Part shown: positions 6,475 to 12,210 of the stretch, piece after piece
How the letters are laid out: each line of letters opens with the position of its first letter
Numbering within the stretch: the first letter of the stretch is position 1
NCBI GenBank assembly: GCA_041591915.1
Contig: JBFHRB010000026.1
Coordinates: 1 to 20,262 of the forward strand
Direction: 5' to 3'
DNA length: 20,262 nucleotides
Origin: JBFHRB01 sp041591915
GTDB lineage: Bacteria > Actinomycetota > Nitriliruptoria > Nitriliruptorales > Nitriliruptoraceae
The notes under the pieces: model-generated
Databases searched by the model: none
What the model saw: only the letters and a program-made list of their open reading frames with translations
What the model was told of the DNA's origin: nothing
Made by a program: the position numbers and the translations under genes

Positions 6475-7697
6475 GCGCTCCTCCCTCGCTGGTGCAGCAT
6501 CAGCTGTGGCCACCGGTCGGCGAGTCGCTCGCCCGCCGTCACGACCGTGACCCGCCAACCGGCGGCTCGCAGGCCGGCCACGGTCACCGGGTCGGCCCGG
6601 TGGTGGCGATTGCGCCCGAAGCTCTTCGCATCCAGCAACACCGCGAGGCGCTGGCTGAATCCCCGCCCGGCGCGGACGAGCATCCGCAGGTCCGACGCGT
6701 CGGGCACCGGCGCGATGACGAACAGCACCCCGTCACCGATCGTGCCGTGTGAGAGCTGCTGCCAGAGCGGTCCGAGGTCGGTGTGGGCGCTCGGCTGCAG
6801 CGTTGCCAGCTGCTCGAGCCCGAGCTCCCAGTTTCGGGCGCGCGGCGTGCTCACGATCGGGCCGGTCACCAGTCGGGTCGCGTAGTTCCGGCTCGACAGG
6901 TGGTAGGTCACGCTCGCCGCCGTGGCGACCGCGAACTCGAACGAGGAGTGGGGCCCGGCGCCCGCGTGCGCACTCCCACGGGTGTCGAGGACGACGGTCG
7001 CGGCCGGCTGCTGCGGGGCCTCGTCCTGGCGGATCATCAGCTTGTTGCGACGGGCCGTCGAGCGCCAGTGCACCTTGCGGAGGTCGTCGCCTCGGACGTA
7101 CTCGCGGATGTTGGCGAGCTCCTCGCCGCTCGCGAGCGGGCGCGGGCGTCCCTCGCCGCCGCCGCCGTCGCGTCCGCCGAGCGGGAGGCCGGGCGGCAGT
7201 GCCCAGACCGGCGGGTAGACGATCACCTCGTCGGATCCGGTGAACAGCTCCGTCCTCTGGGCGATGCCGAACGGGTCCCGGAGCCGGACCACGAGCGGCC
7301 CGATCTCGTAGCGGCCCCGATGGCGGCCGTGGAGGTCGTAGGTGGCGGCGACCCCGCTGCCGGACCGTATGGGCGAGAGGATGAACCGGGCCGCGTCCAC
7401 GATCGCCGACGGGGCCCGGTCCTCGACCTGCAGGATCGCGGTGGGGAGGCGCCCACGGTTGCGGATCTCGACCCGCACCTGGCCCTCGGCGTCGTGGAAG
7501 AGGCGTATCGGGTGGACGCGACGGACGATGTGGAGGTTCGCGCTGGTCAGCCGCGTGTAGATGACCGCGAGCACGAGGAGGGCCGCGATCGCCAGCGCGG
7601 CCATCGACAGCTCACGAACGGCCATGAGGCGGCTGACCAGCCACAGCAGGACCGCGGCGGCGAGCATCGTCTTGCCGCGGTCGGTCAGCACGTTCAC
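6471..7697 (-). CDS. DUF58 domain protein (MoxR-associated)
   Basis: A 408-aa protein anchored by two N-terminal membrane helices (about 10-25 and 31-48). A beta-rich region follows, then the DUF58 signature ANIREYVRGDDLRKVHWRST (about 195-214). A von-Willebrand-A-like C-terminal half starts with VVLDTRGSAH (about 235-244), where the metal-site motif is only partly kept. DUF58 proteins are encoded next to MoxR ATPases and transglutaminases, and the three are thought to work together in envelope-protein maturation or assembly. The start is the GTG at 7697 (MNVLTDRGKTML), 5 nt after the moxR stop, with GGAG overlapping that stop. The frame stays open to 7958 but that part reads as Arg-rich non-protein sequence. 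The 3' end overlaps the transglutaminase start by 4 nt. Confidence 0.9.
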   Translation of the reverse strand: MNVLTDRGKTMLAAAVLLWLVSRLMAVRELSMAALAIAALLVLAVIYTRLTSANLHIVRRVHPIRLFHDAEGQVRVEIRNRGRLPTAILQVEDRAPSAIVDAARFILSPIRSGSGVAATYDLHGRHRGRYEIGPLVVRLRDPFGIAQRTELFTGSDEVIVYPPVWALPPGLPLGGRDGGGGEGRPRPLASGEELANIREYVRGDDLRKVHWRSTARRNKLMIRQDEAPQQPAATVVLDTRGSAHAGAGPHSSFEFAVATAASVTYHLSSRNYATRLVTGPIVSTPRARNWELGLEQLATLQPSAHTDLGPLWQQLSHGTIGDGVLFVIAPVPDASDLRMLVRAGRGFSQRLAVLLDAKSFGRNRHHRADPVTVAGLRAAGWRVTVVTAGERLADRWPQLMLHQRGRSA

Positions 7698-7702
7698 GCC
7701 AG

Positions 7703-8674
7703 CTACTCCGTCGGCGCGGGCACGCCCTCGACGACGTCCTCGATGACGCCTGACGTCGTGCGCCCGGCCAGCTCGGCCTCGGGGCGCAGGATCAGCCGAT
7801 GCGGGAGGACGTGGCCAGCGAGGCCCTTGATGTCGTCGGGCACCACGTAGTCGCGCCCGTCGTAGGCCGCGGAGGCGCGCGCCGCGCGAAGCATCGCGAG
7901 CGAGGCGCGAGGTGAGGCTCCGAGCTCGACGTCCTCGTGCTGACGGGTCGCCCGGCACACGGCGACGATGTACCGCTCGACCGGGTCGGCGACGTGGACG
8001 TCGCGGACCGCGGTGATCGCCCGTGCGACGGTCTCGGCGTCCGTCACGGGCGTCAGCTGCCCGAGCCGGTCGTCGTGGCCGTGCGTCCGCAGGATCGCGA
8101 GCTCCGCCTCGACGTCGGGGTAACCGATGGCGAGGCGCATCATGAAGCGGTCGCGCTGGGCCTCGGGCAGGGGATAGGTGCCCTCGAGCTCGATGGGGTT
8201 CTGCGTGGCCATGACCATGAACGGGGGCGCGAGTTCGTAGGTCACCCCGTCGATGGTGACCGTCTGCTCCTCCATGGCCTCCAGGAGCGCGGACTGCGTC
8301 TTCGGGCCGGCGCGGTTGATCTCGTCTCCGAGCACGATGTTCGCGAAGATCGGCCCGGGCCGGAACTCGAACTCGCCGGTGTCGGGGGAGTACACGTTGA
8401 CGCCGGTGACGTCCGACGGAAGCAGGTCGGGCGTGAACTGGATGCGCTGCACGGAGCAGTCGATGCTGCGGGCGAGTGCCTTCGCGAGCAGCGTCTTGCC
8501 GACCCCCGGCACGTCCTCGATGAGCAGGTGCCCCTCGGCGAGCAGGGCGATCATCGCGAGGCGCACGACCTCCGGCTTGCCCTCGATGACCCGGCGGACG
8601 TTCTGGTCGATCGCAGCGATCGTCTGCGAGACGGAGCCGAGGTCAGGGCGACGGCGGGCGGCGGTGCGTGCCAC
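7703..8674 (-). CDS. MoxR-family AAA+ ATPase
   Basis: A 323-aa cytoplasmic AAA+ ATPase of the MoxR/RavA clade, chaperone-like proteins that probably remodel or activate partner complexes using ATP. Walker A is DVPGVGKTLLAKAL (about 54-67), Walker B is VLGDEINRAGPKTQSALLEA (about 114-133) with D117/E118, and sensor 1 is MATQNPIELEGTYPLPEAQ (about 155-173). The arginine-finger helix follows in RDRFMMR, and the C-terminal lid contains GASPRASLAMLRAARA and YVVPDDIK. The length is normal for the family. The start is a GTG at 8674 with GGAG about 9 nt upstream. It is the first gene of the operon with the DUF58 and transglutaminase genes, a widespread actinobacterial set beside mraZ. Confidence 0.94.
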   Translation of the reverse strand: MARTAARRRPDLGSVSQTIAAIDQNVRRVIEGKPEVVRLAMIALLAEGHLLIEDVPGVGKTLLAKALARSIDCSVQRIQFTPDLLPSDVTGVNVYSPDTGEFEFRPGPIFANIVLGDEINRAGPKTQSALLEAMEEQTVTIDGVTYELAPPFMVMATQNPIELEGTYPLPEAQRDRFMMRLAIGYPDVEAELAILRTHGHDDRLGQLTPVTDAETVARAITAVRDVHVADPVERYIVAVCRATRQHEDVELGASPRASLAMLRAARASAAYDGRDYVVPDDIKGLAGHVLPHRLILRPEAELAGRTTSGVIEDVVEGVPAPTE

Positions 8675-8744
8675 GAGTGACGGCTCCGGTCACGACGGGG
8701 AGGTGGTCGGTCGCCTTCGACGGCCGGGTCGACGGCGGCAGGCG

Positions 8745-8750
8745 ATGGTA
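8745..8750 (-). promoter_or_regulatory. Possible -10 element (TACCAT) of the moxR operon
   Basis: TACCAT on the minus strand fits TANNNT and lies about 70 nt upstream of the moxR GTG, in the 123-nt gap after the four-cysteine gene. No clear -35 element is visible. Read-through from the upstream gene is an alternative. Confidence 0.2.
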
Positions 8751-8797
8751 GCGGCCGAGCCTCGCCCCGGGCCGGGCCGCGGACCTCGCTCGGGTCC

Positions 8798-9052
8798 TCA
8801 GATGGAGTTGGCGAAGCCCCCGGCGTGGACGCCGATCGACTCCTCGTCGGGCAGGACGACGGTCTTGAAGTCGTTGTCCTCCCACGGCGACGACTCGCCC
8901 ACCTTCTCGAACACGTCGTCGGCGCACGAGCGACAGAGCGTCCAGCGCTTCGCGACCTCGACGTCGACCCCGCCGTCATCGGTCGCCTCGGTCGAGATCA
9001 GGACCCGCTGCCCGTCGAGCTCGACATCGCACTGGTCGCAGTTGGCCTGCAT
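8798..9052 (-). CDS. Small four-cysteine (putative zinc-ribbon) protein, function unknown
   Basis: An 84-aa acidic cytoplasmic protein that I cannot assign to a named family. Two CxxC pairs, CDQC (C5, C8) and CRSC (C40, C43), are spaced as in treble-clef or zinc-ribbon folds, so metal binding is likely. The remainder has no membrane segment or catalytic motif. The ATG at 9052 is preceded by a strong GGAGGAG at about 7 nt. The gene is transcribed away from a TetR-family gene across 72 bp that contain an 18-bp palindrome, so the regulator may control it. TTGACA, a perfect -35 hexamer, lies on the minus strand at 9096-9091 inside that palindrome. Codon use is normal for the window. Confidence 0.78.
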   Translation of the reverse strand: MQANCDQCDVELDGQRVLISTEATDDGGVDVEVAKRWTLCRSCADDVFEKVGESSPWEDNDFKTVVLPDEESIGVHAGGFANSI

Positions 9053-9079
9053 CCGGGACTCCTCCGGTGGTCGACAAGA

Positions 9080-9097
9080 GTTGACGTCGATGTCAAC
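9080..9097. promoter_or_regulatory. 18-bp palindrome, candidate TetR operator
   Basis: GTTGAC and GTCAAC form perfect 6-bp arms around GTCGAT. The site is centred between the divergent four-cysteine gene and the TetR-family gene, and it overlaps a TTGACA -35 on the minus strand. Size, symmetry and position are typical of a TetR-family operator. Assignment to this regulator is inferred. Confidence 0.55.
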
Positions 9098-9110
9098 TAG
9101 CTGTCGGCGT

Positions 9111-9116
9111 TACCCT
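9111..9116 (+). promoter_or_regulatory. Possible -10 element (TACCCT) of the TetR-family gene
   Basis: TACCCT fits TANNNT and ends 8 nt before the GTG at 9125, so initiation 7-9 nt downstream would give a leaderless mRNA. No matching -35 is present at 17 nt. Confidence 0.25.
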
Positions 9117-9124
9117 ACGGAGCC

Positions 9125-9772
9125 GTGCGGGGGCTCGCAAGGGCCGCCGTGGGAGCGCCGACGGTGAAGGGGCGGCTGGTGGAGACCGAGGCGAGGCAGC
9201 TGAGCCCGCGGGGGCTGCGCACGTCGCAGGCCCTGCGCGATGCGGCCCGGACCACCTTCGCCCGCATGCCCTACGCCACCGCACGGGTCGAGGACATCGT
9301 CGCGGAGGCCGGCGTCAGCCACGGGACGTTCTACACCTACTTCGAGAACAAGGCGGCGATCCTCGCGGCCCTCGTCGAGGACGTCATCGGGCGGATGGCG
9401 GCCGTGGCCGGCGGGGACTGGCACGGGCAGGACCGGCGCGTGGCCCTCGAGCGCGTGATCCGCGACGTGCTGCAGGTCTACCTCGAGGAGGGGCCGGTCA
9501 TCGCCGCCTGGCGCGACGCGGTGGCCGAGGAGCCCGCCCTGCGGCAACGCCTCGCGGAGCTGCGCGAGGCCTTCGTCGCCCGGGTGGCGATCGACGTCGA
9601 GCTCGCCACCGGGTCCGACGAGCACGCGGCCGTCGTCGCCCCGGCGCTGGTGGCGATGGTCGAGGGCTACGCCGACGGCCGACTCGCCGGCACGTCGGTG
9701 GAGGACCGGGAGCGGGCCGTGAGGGCCCTCGCCGCGCTGTGGCACGGCGGCCTCGAGGCCCTGGCCGACTGA
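9125..9772 (+). CDS. TetR/AcrR-family transcriptional regulator
   Basis: A protein of up to 215 aa. The N-terminal DNA-binding domain reads RTSQALRDAARTTFAR, then ARVEDIVAEAGVSHGTFYTY and FENKAAIL (about 32-80), the standard TetR helix-turn-helix pattern. The helical C-terminal half (about 100-215), which binds ligand and dimerises, gives no clue to the inducer. The start is uncertain. GTG 9125 has no usable ribosome site but could be leaderless from TACCCT at 9111. GTG 9164 has GGGAG at 8 nt spacing and gives a 202-aa protein that still contains the whole domain. The gene is divergent from the four-cysteine protein across a palindromic operator candidate, which suggests autoregulation and control of that neighbour. 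It is probably not part of the downstream division cluster, because a strong hairpin separates them. Confidence 0.9.
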   Translation: MRGLARAAVGAPTVKGRLVETEARQLSPRGLRTSQALRDAARTTFARMPYATARVEDIVAEAGVSHGTFYTYFENKAAILAALVEDVIGRMAAVAGGDWHGQDRRVALERVIRDVLQVYLEEGPVIAAWRDAVAEEPALRQRLAELREAFVARVAIDVELATGSDEHAAVVAPALVAMVEGYADGRLAGTSVEDRERAVRALAALWHGGLEALAD

Positions 9773-9918
9773 GCCCCACTTCGCTCCACCACGGGGCCTC
9801 GGCGCCGTTCTCGAGCGCCCTCGGGCGCCGCCGTCCCCGGCGAATCCCTCGCATCGGGCACGTTCTCTGGCGCGCCTCGGGCCGCCGAGCCCCGGGTCGG
9901 TGGCGTGGTCCTCCCGAT

Positions 9919-9941
9919 CCCTCCACCTCCCTCCCCACCCC
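9919..9941 (-). other. G-quadruplex-forming motif
   Basis: The minus strand reads GGGG-T-GGGG-A-GGG-(7 nt)-GGG, which meets the canonical four-run G3+/N1-7 rule. It directly abuts the left arm of the 9939-9970 hairpin. Whether it folds in the cell is unknown. Confidence 0.5.
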
Positions 9942-9970
9942 AGAACCGGCCGATCTCGGCCGGTTCTGGG
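9939..9970. terminator. Bidirectional terminator-like hairpin between the TetR gene and mraZ
   Basis: Arms 9939-9953 and 9956-9970 are perfect reverse complements over 15 bp, with only 2 nt between them. In practice the top one or two pairs would open. No T-tract follows, as is common for GC-rich actinobacterial hairpin terminators. It lies 166 nt past the TetR stop and 32 nt before the mraZ -35. Smaller palindromes also occur in the gap (for example GCGCCC/GGGCGC at 9815-9828). No gene is visible in 9773-10105. Confidence 0.65.
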
Positions 9971-10001
9971 CTTCCGGCAACTCCTCAAGTCGTGGTTTCC
10001 G

Positions 10002-10031
10002 TTGACGACGTGGAGTTTGGTGGCGTAAGGT
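10002..10031 (+). promoter_or_regulatory. Promoter of mraZ and the division cluster
   Basis: TTGACG (10002-10007) and TAAGGT (10026-10031) are separated by 18 nt. The -35 matches consensus in 5 of 6 positions and the -10 fits TANNNT. A transcription start near 10038 would give a leader of about 68 nt before the mraZ GTG. The MraZ repeats overlap both the spacer and the -10. Confidence 0.6.
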
Positions 10032-10045
10032 GGAGGGAAGTGGGG
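10010..10045 (+). promoter_or_regulatory. MraZ operator: four direct repeats at 10-bp period
   Basis: GTGGAG (10010), GTGGCG (10020), GTGGAG (10030) and GTGGGG (10040) repeat at exactly 10 bp, separated by 4-nt spacers. This matches the known MraZ recognition logic of TGGGN boxes spaced by 5 nt in tandem on one DNA face. The repeats overlap the promoter at 10002-10031, so MraZ binding should repress its own operon. Confidence 0.8.
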
Positions 10046-10058
10046 CAATCTCCCACGG

Positions 10059-10079
10059 GGTGGTGCGTGCGGCGCCACC
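10059..10079 (+). promoter_or_regulatory. Leader hairpin upstream of mraZ
   Basis: GGTGGTGC (10059-10066) can pair with GCGCCACC (10072-10079), including one G-U pair, around a 5-nt loop. Just before it, GTGGG (10040-10044) can pair with CCCAC (10052-10056). The deduced mraZ leader would therefore begin with two small stem-loops. A role is not shown. Confidence 0.35.
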
Positions 10080-10105
10080 GGGCAGGTCGGTGAAGGGCGG
10101 ACTGG

Positions 10106-10552
10106 GTGTCCACGTGGTTCTCGGGCAAGGCCGAGCACACCCTCGATGCGAAGGGGCGTGTGATCCTGCCTGCGCGCTACCGCGAGCGACTCAACGGCGG
10201 CCTCTACCTCAGCCCCGGCCAGGACCGCTGCATCGACGTCTACCCGCTGCCCGAGTTCGAACGCGCCGTCGAGCGGCTCCGCAAGCTCCCGCGCGAGAAC
10301 CGCAAGGCCCGGGCCTACATCCGGATCTTCCTGTCCGGGTCGGAGCAGGAGATCCCCGACAGCCAGGGCCGCATCACGATCCCGCAGCACCTGCGCGACT
10401 GGGCCGGCCTCGGCAAGGACCTGACCATCGTCGGGAACATGGACAAGGTCGAGATCTGGGACCGCGAGTCCTGGGAGGCCTACCAGGGCGAGCACGAGCC
10501 GGACTTCGCCGACATCGACACCCCGTTCGACTTCGACATCGAGGGCTTCTGA
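10106..10552 (+). CDS. mraZ: Transcriptional regulator MraZ
   Basis: A 148-aa protein made of two tandem SpoVT-AbrB/MraZ domains. Each holds the conserved DxxGR(V/I) strand: DAKGRVILPARYR (14-26) and DSQGRITIPQHLR (85-97), the latter followed by GKDLTIVGNMDKVEIWD. MraZ forms ring oligomers and represses the division and cell wall cluster by binding TGGGN-type repeats upstream of itself, and four such repeats lie at 10010-10045. The acidic tail (DFADIDTPFDFDIEGF) follows the second domain. The start is the GTG at 10106, with AAGGG 8 nt upstream. The stop TGA shares its A with the ATG of the next small ORF. It is the first gene of the cluster. Confidence 0.97.
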   Translation: MSTWFSGKAEHTLDAKGRVILPARYRERLNGGLYLSPGQDRCIDVYPLPEFERAVERLRKLPRENRKARAYIRIFLSGSEQEIPDSQGRITIPQHLRDWAGLGKDLTIVGNMDKVEIWDRESWEAYQGEHEPDFADIDTPFDFDIEGF

Positions 10553-10758
10553 TGGACTTCTTCGAGGCACTGGAGCAGGTCGAGGCCGCCCCCGGCGGCT
10601 TCCGCGCGCTCGCCCTCGACGTGCTGCTGCCAGCCGTCGAGGCCGAGGCCCCGCGCCACCGTCGCGCCGTGGTCGGACGCTCGATCGGCGACGTCGCACG
10701 GGCCGCGGCGATGGCCCAGCCCGCCACCGTCCCCGCGCCGGTCGACGCGGTGGCGTGA
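10552..10758 (+). CDS. 68-aa protein of unknown function coupled to mraZ
   Basis: A small ORF, not recognised, between mraZ and rsmH. Its ATG overlaps the mraZ stop by one base (TGATG), and its TGA lies 4 nt before the rsmH GTG, so translation is likely coupled on both sides. Third codon positions are almost all G or C, as in flanking real genes, which supports coding. The protein starts MDFFEALEQVEAAPGGFRAL, appears helical and ends in an Ala/Pro/Val-rich tail. It has no membrane segment, cysteine or known motif. Its position suggests a role tied to the division operon or simply a spacer peptide that keeps ribosomes moving into rsmH. Being embedded in a longer open frame that starts upstream, it is easily missed. 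Confidence 0.6.
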   Translation: MDFFEALEQVEAAPGGFRALALDVLLPAVEAEAPRHRRAVVGRSIGDVARAAAMAQPATVPAPVDAVA

Positions 10759-10762
10759 CCAG

Positions 10763-11758
10763 GTGCCGACGCTGATGGCCGAGCCGCGCGCGCCCCACAT
10801 CCCGGTCTTCCTCGACCGGTGTGTCGCCCTGCTCACGGACACGCCCGAGGGCCACGTCGTCGACGCGACACTGGGTGCCGGCGGACACGCGTCCGCCGTC
10901 GCAGCAGCGCGGCGCGCCCAGTTCGGGCTCGCACAGCTGGTCGGGATCGACCGGGACCTGAGCGCGCTCGAGCTGGCGGGGGAGCGGCTCTCGGAGCTGG
11001 GCGACGGCGTGCAGGTCGACCTCGTGCACGCGACCTTCGACGAGCTCTCAGACGTGCTCGACGATCTCGGCATCGAGCGCATCGCCGGGATCCTGCTCGA
11101 CCTCGGCATCTCGTCGATGCACGTGGACCGGCCCGAGCGCGGCTTCAGCTACCGCGCTGAGGCGCCACTCGATATGCGCATGGACACGAGCCGCGGCATG
11201 ACCGCCGCGGACGTCGTCAACACGTACGACCATCGGGCACTGGTCCGCGTCATCCGCGAGTACGGCGAGGAGCGCTTCGCCGACCGCGTCGCGCGCGCGA
11301 TCGTGAAGGCGCGCCCGCTCGCCACGACCACCGAGCTGGCCGAGGTCATCAAGAACGCCATCCCCGCAGCCGCCCGGCGCACCGGCCCTCACCCGGCCAC
11401 GCGCACGTTCCAGGCGCTGCGGATCGAGGTCAACGGCGAGCTGGACGTCCTGCGTGACGTCCTCCCCGTCGCGCTGGACCGCCTCCTCCCCGGCGGCGTG
11501 TGCGTCGTGCTCGCCTATCACTCCCTGGAGGACCGCATCGTCAAGCGGGCCTTCACCGACGCGGCCCGCGGGTGCGTCTGCCCACCGGATCTCCCGGTTT
11601 GCGCCTGCGGCCGCGTCCCCTTCGTCGAGCTGATCACCCGGAAGCCGGAGCGTCCGGACGAGGACGAGATCGCGCGCAACCCACGCGCGCGGTCGGCCCG
11701 GCTGCGCGCCGCGCGCCGGCTCCCGGGTGACGGCCACTCCCACGAGGATCACGCGTGA
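10763..11758 (+). CDS. rsmH: 16S rRNA (cytosine-1402 N4) methyltransferase RsmH
   Basis: A 331-aa SAM-dependent methyltransferase that modifies N4 of C1402 in the 16S rRNA decoding site. The SAM-binding motif is VVDATLGAGGHA (32-43), followed by GIDRD (61-65). Family signatures LLDLGISSMHVD (111-122) and GFSYRAEAPLDMRMD (127-141) are intact, as is LAYHSLEDRIVKRAF near the C-terminus. An Arg-rich ARSARLRAARR motif precedes a His-rich tail. A small CVCPPDLPVCACG cluster (about 272-284) is typical of actinobacterial members. The start is the GTG at 10763. ATG 10775 (MAEPRAPHIPV) is an alternative, since neither start has a strong ribosome site. The stop overlaps the ftsL GTG by 4 nt. Also known as mraW. 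Confidence 0.97.
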   Translation: MPTLMAEPRAPHIPVFLDRCVALLTDTPEGHVVDATLGAGGHASAVAAARRAQFGLAQLVGIDRDLSALELAGERLSELGDGVQVDLVHATFDELSDVLDDLGIERIAGILLDLGISSMHVDRPERGFSYRAEAPLDMRMDTSRGMTAADVVNTYDHRALVRVIREYGEERFADRVARAIVKARPLATTTELAEVIKNAIPAAARRTGPHPATRTFQALRIEVNGELDVLRDVLPVALDRLLPGGVCVVLAYHSLEDRIVKRAFTDAARGCVCPPDLPVCACGRVPFVELITRKPERPDEDEIARNPRARSARLRAARRLPGDGHSHEDHA

Positions 11759-12210
11759 GCGCCGTCCCCGCCATTCTCCGTCGTCCCGCACGCCCGGCGA
11801 CGCCTGCCCCCGCACGTGGCGAGCGCCACCTGCGGGTGGTGCGCCAGGCCAAGCGCCGCCACACGCTGGCCTTCGTGCTCGGCGTGCTCCTCCTGACCGC
11901 CGGCGTCGTGTTCGCCGCGGTCTCGCTCAACGCGCTCGCTGCGGGCGATGCCGTCCGCGCAGCCGACCTGGAGCGACAGGTGCTCGATGCGGAGCGGCGG
12001 TACGAGCGGCTCATCGCGCAGGTGGCCGAGCTCGAGAACCCCGCCCGCATCCAGCAGGTCGCGTCCGAGCAGCTCGGCATGGTCCCGGCGACCTCGCCTC
12101 GCTACCTGCCGGTCTCGCGGCCCCTGCCGGCCGACGGCTACGTCGTCGAGCTGCTGCCAGCCGGCGGCGCGACCGAACCCCTCAAGCCCCTCATCTCCGC
12201 GGAGAAGTAG
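11755..12210 (+). CDS. ftsL: FtsL-like cell division protein
   Basis: A 151-aa bitopic membrane protein with a basic cytoplasmic N-terminus (1-36), a single membrane helix (about 37-62) and an external coiled coil with heptad leucines (about 64-93). A conserved ENPARIQQVASEQLGMV segment (about 94-110) is similar to the FtsL/DivIC family motif, and a Pro-rich tail follows. FtsL bridges FtsQ/DivIB and FtsB to the FtsW-FtsI synthase and helps activate septal peptidoglycan synthesis. Primary sequence is weakly conserved in this family, so the assignment leans on topology and on position between rsmH and ftsI. The GTG start overlaps the rsmH stop (GTGA), and its TAG abuts the ftsI start codon. Confidence 0.85.
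   Translation: MSAVPAILRRPARPATPAPARGERHLRVVRQAKRRHTLAFVLGVLLLTAGVVFAAVSLNALAAGDAVRAADLERQVLDAERRYERLIAQVAELENPARIQQVASEQLGMVPATSPRYLPVSRPLPADGYVVELLPAGGATEPLKPLISAEK

Noticed and set aside
6475..6558. N-terminal extension of the transglutaminase protein
   Set aside because: The 28 extra residues are Arg/Ala-rich and overlap the DUF58 gene deeply. The GTG at 6474 forms a standard GTGA junction and precedes the first membrane helix.
4345..6885. Very long open frame on the plus strand opposite the transglutaminase gene
   Set aside because: Its translation is Arg/Val/Gly-rich with no recognisable domain. The minus strand encodes a complete TgpA-like protein with its catalytic triad. Long antisense frames are expected at this GC content.
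7698..7958. N-terminal extension of the DUF58 protein
   Set aside because: These residues are an Arg-rich reading inside moxR. The GTG at 7697 has a GGAG site and leads straight into the first membrane helix.
8781..8797. GGACC/GGTCC palindrome as terminator of the four-cysteine gene
   Set aside because: The stem is only 5 bp and lies directly at the stop codon with no T-tract. It is too weak to call in this base composition.
10010..10045. CRISPR-like or simple tandem repeat
   Set aside because: The units are only 6 bp with a 10-bp period upstream of mraZ, which is explained by MraZ boxes. No CRISPR array or cas gene is present in the window.
9110..11029. Long minus-strand frame across the TetR gene, mraZ and the start of rsmH
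   Set aside because: It crosses three clear plus-strand genes and the mraZ promoter and has no domain pattern.
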